Positions 60,326 to 64,000 of a stretch of 64,000 bases of DNA are shown here, piece after piece (positions within the stretch are counted from its first letter, which is position 1; every line of letters starts with the position of its first letter). The position numbers and the translations under genes were made by a program. A model generated the notes under the pieces. The model saw nothing but the letters and a program-made list of their open reading frames with translations, did not search any database and was not told where the DNA came from. The stretch is from Bacillota bacterium (GTDB lineage: Bacteria > Bacillota > Clostridia > Christensenellales > Aristaeellaceae). Location: positions 82,847-146,846 of the forward strand of contig JAEZRP010000032.1 of assembly GCA_023444095.1 (NCBI GenBank), read 5' to 3'.

Positions 60326-61033
60326 TTACCGGACGTCGTGGAACACGGCAATGCCGTAGATCTGCGGCGGCATGGACTTGGCGACCGCGCCGTTGTAGTA
60401 CACGCTTACCGCGTCCCCGGCGTTCAGTGCGTCGTCAAAATGCGTGCCATCGTCGTTATTGACCATGTAATCCTGCCCATCCGCGTCCGTCATGAGGAAG
60501 TAGCCGTCGCCGAGCTGCGTGACCGTGCCGTCAAGCGTAGGCGTCACCACATGGAGCGCGCCGATCTGTCCGGGGTAGGACAGGAGCATCACGCCGGAAT
60601 AGTACACGTCCACGACGCAGCCGAAGAACAGGGGCAGCATGTCTTCCTGAAGATGCGCGAACACCAGGCCGCTCTCTCCGCCCTGATCGACGAGCACGCC
60701 GTCGTCCGAGGCCTCGACGACTGTCCCTGTGATCACGTACATGGCAATCTTCGCGGCGAAGATCTGCGCCGGGACGGAGCGGGTCATCGCTCCGGAATAG
60801 GTCACGATCACGTATGTTCCGGTCTGGATACCGACCTCGAGTCCCTCCAGCACGGTCGTATCGTCGTAGTTCACGAGCACATCGCCATACTCGTCGGTAC
60901 TCAGGAGAACCGTGGAATCCGTCGCCTCGATGACGACGCCGCCCAGCGTCGCCCCCTGACCCTCCTCCGCAAGTGTTCCGAACGCGCCGAACGCCATCAG
61001 CGTCGAAAGCGCCAAAGCAAGGATCCTCTTCAT
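60326..61033 (-). CDS. Secreted protein of three beta-rich repeats
   Basis: A 235-residue exported protein of unknown function. The Sec signal peptide (MKRILALALSTLMAFGAFGTLA, here shortened) is cleaved near residue 22. The mature part consists of three repeats of about 65-70 residues. Each starts with a G-x-V strand, and ends with a V-x-Y-(S/N)-G-x-(M/V)-x-x-S-x-P-x-Q-I motif (TYSGAMTRSVPAQI, YYSGVMLLSYPGQI, YYNGAVAKSMPPQI). This resembles small OB-like repeats of clostridial secreted proteins. The GGGAGG site is well placed. No partner gene is evident. Confidence 0.8.
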   Translation of the reverse strand: MKRILALALSTLMAFGAFGTLAEEGQGATLGGVVIEATDSTVLLSTDEYGDVLVNYDDTTVLEGLEVGIQTGTYVIVTYSGAMTRSVPAQIFAAKIAMYVITGTVVEASDDGVLVDQGGESGLVFAHLQEDMLPLFFGCVVDVYYSGVMLLSYPGQIGALHVVTPTLDGTVTQLGDGYFLMTDADGQDYMVNNDDGTHFDDALNAGDAVSVYYNGAVAKSMPPQIYGIAVFHDVR

Positions 61034-61081
61034 GAAACATCCTCCCGTAAGCTGATCTTATCTGACGTACATGAATATGAC

Positions 61082-61107
61082 GTTCGGCGTGCCAGAATGT
61101 TCCGAAC
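61082..61107. repeat. Inverted repeat GTTCGG/CCGAAC
   Basis: GTTCGG (61082-61087) and CCGAAC (61102-61107) are separated by 14 bases, in the short region upstream of the secreted-protein gene. It may be an operator half-site pair for that gene; the evidence is slight. Confidence 0.35.
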
Positions 61108-61124
61108 CATGGAAATGGAGAACA

Positions 61125-61844
61125 TTAATCCGCCGACGTTCCGAGTACCGCGACGTATTGGGTCTCAAGCATGAAATTCGTGCCGACCCAACTGAGGACG
61201 TTCTGTACATACCCGAGCCCGTCCGCGCGGTAGAGTCCCGAAATTTCCTGAAAGGTAAAGAGCGAGGAGACGCCGTCACCGTCGAAATCCACGGGATAGA
61301 TGCCGGAAACGGGGCTCACGAAGCCCTCGACGGGCTCCTTCAGCGTACCGTCCGGATTGTAGATCTGGGAGAGGTAGTCGCTCCCCCGCAGGGAAATATC
61401 GATCATGTAGGTTTCGCCGTTCGCGAGGCTCTCGACCTCCACCCGGTAGTCGTCCCGGTACGTCACGGCATACTGGTAATCGCGGTCGAGCGCGTCCGTC
61501 GAGAAAACGAGGATCGGCGCGCCGCGCATGTATTTATAGACGTAGGCGTTCACGATGCCGCCGCTGCCGCCCGTCGGAATGACGAGCAGCACATCTTTCC
61601 CCGCGCCGCCCGTGAGGTTTGAAAACACGAGCTGCGGCGAATAGCCCTCGTTCTGCGGCGGCACGGCGCGCGCCGTTCTTCCCGTCGCGCCGTTTCGGAC
61701 CAGTATCACCATGTCGCGCGAGAAACCGCCCTCGGAAACCGGCACGCCCGTCACCGTCACGAGCTCGGGCTTCAGGTCGCCGTCGAGATCCGCCGCGCCG
61801 CGCGCGAGCACGCGCCGCGCGCCCTCCCTCGATTCGTCGCTCAT
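61125..61844 (-). CDS. FG-GAP/VCBS-like protein without signal peptide
   Basis: A 239-residue protein of unknown function; the start at 61844 is chosen because GGAGG lies 7 bases upstream. Two calcium-loop-like motifs of FG-GAP type occur: ADLDGDLKPELV near residue 18 and VDFDGDGVSSLF near 190. Between them the sequence is beta-strand-rich, with GGAGKDVLLVIPTGGSGGIVNAYVY near 80 (quoted in part). Such proteins usually adopt beta-propeller-type folds and are often secreted, but no N-terminal signal is visible. It may be cotranscribed with the secreted protein that follows it on the same strand. Confidence 0.68.
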   Translation of the reverse strand: MSDESREGARRVLARGAADLDGDLKPELVTVTGVPVSEGGFSRDMVILVRNGATGRTARAVPPQNEGYSPQLVFSNLTGGAGKDVLLVIPTGGSGGIVNAYVYKYMRGAPILVFSTDALDRDYQYAVTYRDDYRVEVESLANGETYMIDISLRGSDYLSQIYNPDGTLKEPVEGFVSPVSGIYPVDFDGDGVSSLFTFQEISGLYRADGLGYVQNVLSWVGTNFMLETQYVAVLGTSAD

Positions 61845-61957
61845 TGAATCGCCTCCATTCGCCCAATGATATGCCTTATTCAATGCGATCAGAATCGGCG
61901 GGCCGCGCACGGCGGCGTGGCACTCCATTGAACGTAGTTCTTCCAACCGTCTGCCGG

Positions 61958-61986
61958 TTGACAACAGTGAGCGCGTTTGGTAAGAT
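61958..61986 (+). promoter_or_regulatory. Promoter of the lar operon
   Basis: TTGACA (61958-61963) and TAAGAT (61981-61986) are 17 bases apart, giving a leader of about 70 bases. That leader contains a hairpin, GACGCC (62005-62010) with GGCGTC (62029-62034), of unknown role. Confidence 0.7.
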
Positions 61987-62064
61987 AAAGCAGGTTGTTA
62001 TGAAGACGCCGTCCTCCTGGAAGGGGATGGCGTCGCATTTTCGAAGGATTACTTGGAGGCGACT

Positions 62065-62817
62065 ATGGTACCGGAATCGCTCGCGAAATTTTTCGCGGAA
62101 AATCCCCGGCTGGCGCTCGCGTTCTCGGGGGGCACGGACAGCTCTTACCTGCTCCACGCGGCGAAGCAGTCGGGCTGTAAGATCCGCGCCTACTATATCC
62201 ATTCCCAGTTTCAGCCGGAATTCGAGCTACAGGACGCGCGCAGGCTCGCGGATCAGCTCAAAGCCGATTTGACCGTCATCGAGATGGACGTGCTCGCGAA
62301 TCCGAACGTGGCAGGGAACCCCGCCGACCGCTGCTATTTCTGCAAGCGCGCGCTCTTTGAAACGCTGACCGCGCGCGCGAAAGCGGACCATTTCGACCTC
62401 CTCATCGACGGGACGAACGCCTCCGACGACGCGGGCGACCGCCCGGGCATGAGGGCGCTCGCAGAGCTGAAGGTCGTCTCTCCCCTGCGTGAACTGGGCA
62501 TCACGAAGGACATGGTCAGAAAGTACGCGCGGCTTGCGGAACTCTTCACGTGGGACAAGCCCGCCTATGCCTGCCTCGCAACGCGCGTGCCCGCCGGGCA
62601 GGCGATCAGCGGCGAGCTGCTTCGGAAGGTCGAGCGCGCCGAAAGCGCGCTGTTTGAGATGGGCTTCAAGGACTTCCGCGCGCGCGTGATCGGGAACGCC
62701 GCGCGGCTGCAATTCAGGAAGGACGAGATCGAGCAGGCGTTCGCGCGGCGCGCGGAAATCGTCGCCGCGCTCGGACGCGACTTCGACGCCGTGCTTCTTG
62801 ACCTCAAGGAGAGATAA
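62065..62817 (+). CDS. larE: LarE, sacrificial sulfur transferase for the nickel-pincer cofactor
   Basis: A 250-residue PP-loop enzyme that activates the pyridinium dicarboxylate intermediate with ATP and donates sulfur to make the thiocarboxylates of the nickel-pincer nucleotide. ATG 62065 follows TTGGAGG. The PP-loop motif AFSGGTDSSYL lies at about residues 19-29, RCYFCKRALFE near 90 and the KPAYACLATRVPAG segment near 170; its cysteine matches in position the sacrificial cysteine of characterised LarE. No three-cysteine Fe-S cluster set is evident, so the one-sulfur-per-protein mechanism is likely. Its stop overlaps the larB start by one base. Confidence 0.93.
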   Translation: MVPESLAKFFAENPRLALAFSGGTDSSYLLHAAKQSGCKIRAYYIHSQFQPEFELQDARRLADQLKADLTVIEMDVLANPNVAGNPADRCYFCKRALFETLTARAKADHFDLLIDGTNASDDAGDRPGMRALAELKVVSPLRELGITKDMVRKYARLAELFTWDKPAYACLATRVPAGQAISGELLRKVERAESALFEMGFKDFRARVIGNAARLQFRKDEIEQAFARRAEIVAALGRDFDAVLLDLKER

Positions 62818-63572
62818 TGGATAAAAGAGAACTGCTTGAAAAGCTCAATCAGGTAAAATCGGGCGCGCGCTCCCCGGAGGAAATGCTTTTCGAACTCAAG
62901 CGCGCGCCCTTCGACGACATCGGCTACGCGGTGATCGACAAGCATCGGGGAATCCGCCAGGGCTTCGGCGAGGTGATCTACGGCGCGGGAAAGACCGGAG
63001 AGCAGATCGCCGGCATCGCACAGAACCTCCTCGACGGCGGCGCGCGCAACATCCTCATCACCCGCATGGCGCGGGAAAAGGCGGATTTCGTCGCGAAGCA
63101 CGTAGATTTATGGTACCACGAGATGTCCGGCATCGGCGTTGTGGGAAGACAGGAGCGGCCGCTTCTGGGCCACGTGGTGGTCGCGTCCGGCGGCACCAGC
63201 GACATGGCCGTGTGCGAGGAAGCGGCCTTGACGCTCGAGGCGTTCGGAAACCGCGTGACCCGGCTCTACGACGTGGGCGTCGCGGGGCTTCACAGGCTGC
63301 TTTCGCGGCTCGACGTACTGTTCACCGCGCGCTGCGTGGTGGCGGTCGCGGGCATGGAGGGCGCGCTGGCGAGCGTGGTCGGCGGGCTCGTCGACTGCCC
63401 GGTGATCGCGGTCCCCACCTCCGTCGGCTACGGCGCGAACTTCGGCGGGGTCTCGGCGCTTCTTTCAATGCTCAACTCGTGCGCGAGCGGCGTGTCCGTC
63501 GTCAACATCGATAACGGCTTCGGCGCGGGCTATCTCGCCGCCATGATCAATCAGATGGAGGGACTCAAATGA
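62817..63572 (+). CDS. larB: LarB, nicotinate mononucleotide-type carboxylase/hydrolase
   Basis: A 251-residue PurE-like protein that carboxylates and hydrolyses nicotinic acid adenine dinucleotide in the first step of nickel-pincer cofactor synthesis. Features are the N-terminal helix region (residues 1-45), GVVGRQERPLLGHVVVASGGTSDMAVCEEAA (quoted in part; about 102-130), typical of the PurE-like active-site loop, and VAVAGMEGALASVVGGL near 180 and PTSVGYGANFGG near 203. It is coupled to larE by a one-base overlap and to larC by ATGA. Confidence 0.93.
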   Translation: MDKRELLEKLNQVKSGARSPEEMLFELKRAPFDDIGYAVIDKHRGIRQGFGEVIYGAGKTGEQIAGIAQNLLDGGARNILITRMAREKADFVAKHVDLWYHEMSGIGVVGRQERPLLGHVVVASGGTSDMAVCEEAALTLEAFGNRVTRLYDVGVAGLHRLLSRLDVLFTARCVVAVAGMEGALASVVGGLVDCPVIAVPTSVGYGANFGGVSALLSMLNSCASGVSVVNIDNGFGAGYLAAMINQMEGLK

Positions 63573-64000
63573 AGACACTGTATCTTGAATGCGCAATGGG
63601 CGCGGCGGGCGACATGCTGATGGCCGCGCTTTTGGAGCTCGTGCCGGATCGCGACGCGTTCATTGCCAGAATGAACGCTTTGGGACTCCCCGGCGTCCGT
63701 GTCGCGCGCGAGGATTCCGTCAAATGCGGCATCGCGGGTACGCACATGAAGGTCACGGTCGGAGGCATAGAGGAGGAGAGCGTCGACGTACATCACGACC
63801 ATCCTCACGACCACAATCATGACCACGACCACGACCACGATCATGACCACAACCACGACCACGACCACGACCACGATCATGACCACGACCACGATCATGA
63901 CCACGACCACAATCAAGACCACAAACATGACCACAACCACGACCACGATCAAGACCATGACCACGATCAAGACCAGGACCAAGACCACGATCATGACCAA
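63569..64000 (+). CDS. larC: LarC, nickel insertase (5' part; runs off the window)
   Basis: The first 144 residues of the protein that inserts nickel into the pincer cofactor in a CTP-dependent reaction. The N-terminus (LYLECAMGAAGDMLMAALLEL) is the family signature. After residue 74 the sequence becomes an unbroken His/Asp-rich tract of at least 70 residues, with scattered Asn, Gln and Lys, continuing to the edge. LarC proteins commonly have such a histidine-rich nickel-storage segment, in some species at the site of a programmed frameshift; whether one occurs here lies outside the window. Confidence 0.9.
   Translation, partial: MKTLYLECAMGAAGDMLMAALLELVPDRDAFIARMNALGLPGVRVAREDSVKCGIAGTHMKVTVGGIEEESVDVHHDHPHDHNHDHDHDHDHDHNHDHDHDHDHDHDHDHDHDHNQDHKHDHNHDHDQDHDHDQDQDQDHDHDQ
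63791..64000 (+). repeat. CAC-GAC-type trinucleotide-alternating repeat coding the His/Asp tract
   Basis: Alternating CAC/CAT and GAC/GAT codons with occasional AAC and CAA make an imperfect hexanucleotide repeat of at least 210 bases. It is open in several frames; the apparent V/M-rich frame on the other strand is only its complement. Slippage here would alter LarC length. Confidence 0.85.

Noticed and set aside
63551..64000. Minus-strand frame rich in Val and Met at the right edge
   Set aside because: It is the complement of the larC His/Asp repeat; the plus-strand frame has the LarC signature and couples to larB.

Overview
The window looks like one chromosomal stretch of an anaerobic, fairly high-GC member of the Bacillota (Clostridia-like). 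Pointers are the very regular GGAGG ribosome binding sites, the clostridial-type cluster of two ferredoxin-MinD ATPases with NifX-like proteins, Mrp, DUF134 and DUF5320, the oligopeptide-type transporters used in sugar loci, a subtype I-C CRISPR system and the larEBC nickel-pincer genes. The genus cannot be read from the sequence. No insertion sequence, integrase or phage gene is visible.

Region by region. (1) 1-790: the end of metK, a small membrane protein and a tRNA-Leu(UAA). (2) 1229-10400: a carbohydrate-type operon of sugar isomerase-like protein, AraC regulator, Gfo/Idh/MocA oxidoreductase, a five-gene Opp/Dpp-type ABC importer and a small two-helix membrane protein. (3) 10600-15590, minus strand: an eight-gene iron-sulfur/metallocofactor-type cluster whose promoter is embedded in a CATATGCCC/GGGCATATG inverted repeat. 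(4) 15811-24994: a complete type I-C CRISPR-Cas locus (cas3-cas5-cas8c-cas7-cas4-cas1-cas2) with 19 identical 33-bp repeats, a degenerate last repeat and 19 spacers. (5) 25107-30438: two exporter-type ABC half-transporters with zinc-ribbon N-termini flanking a DUF1854 protein, preceded by a roughly 290-nt leader with three nested helices and tandem terminators. I think this leader is the best candidate here for an undescribed regulatory RNA. (6) 30505-37077: a MATE exporter, an AraC-GyrI regulator and a 1171-residue protein built of three tandem modules. (7) 37108-42415, minus strand: a LytTR response regulator, a sensorless histidine kinase and an ABC exporter pair, with a direct-repeat operator candidate in front of the exporter genes. 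One exporter subunit carries a 78-bp in-frame palindromic insertion inside its ATPase core. (8) 42481-59916: a second carbohydrate-type region with a LacI-controlled operon (six-hairpin glycosidase-like, URO-D-like, PMI-like cupin, solute-binding protein), another URO-D-like gene with an AraC regulator, and a second Opp/Dpp importer operon that starts with a third URO-D-like gene and again ends with a small two-helix membrane protein. (9) 60209-62034: a perfect 22-bp palindrome, a secreted protein of three repeats and an FG-GAP-like protein. (10) 62065-64000: larE, larB and the start of larC, the last running into a His/Asp-rich nickel-binding tract at the window edge.

How the parts fit. The two importer loci share more than their five transport genes. 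Each has a hairpin on both sides of the solute-binding-protein gene, which suggests that the binding protein is made in excess over the permeases. Each also closes with a related small membrane protein, a candidate accessory subunit. Enzyme content (isomerase-like, Gfo/Idh/MocA, six-hairpin glycosidase, PMI-like cupin, LacI and AraC regulators) argues that the substrates are glycosides or oligosaccharides, not peptides. The two ABC-exporter loci are controlled differently: one apparently by RNA-level attenuation, the other by a LytTR two-component system.
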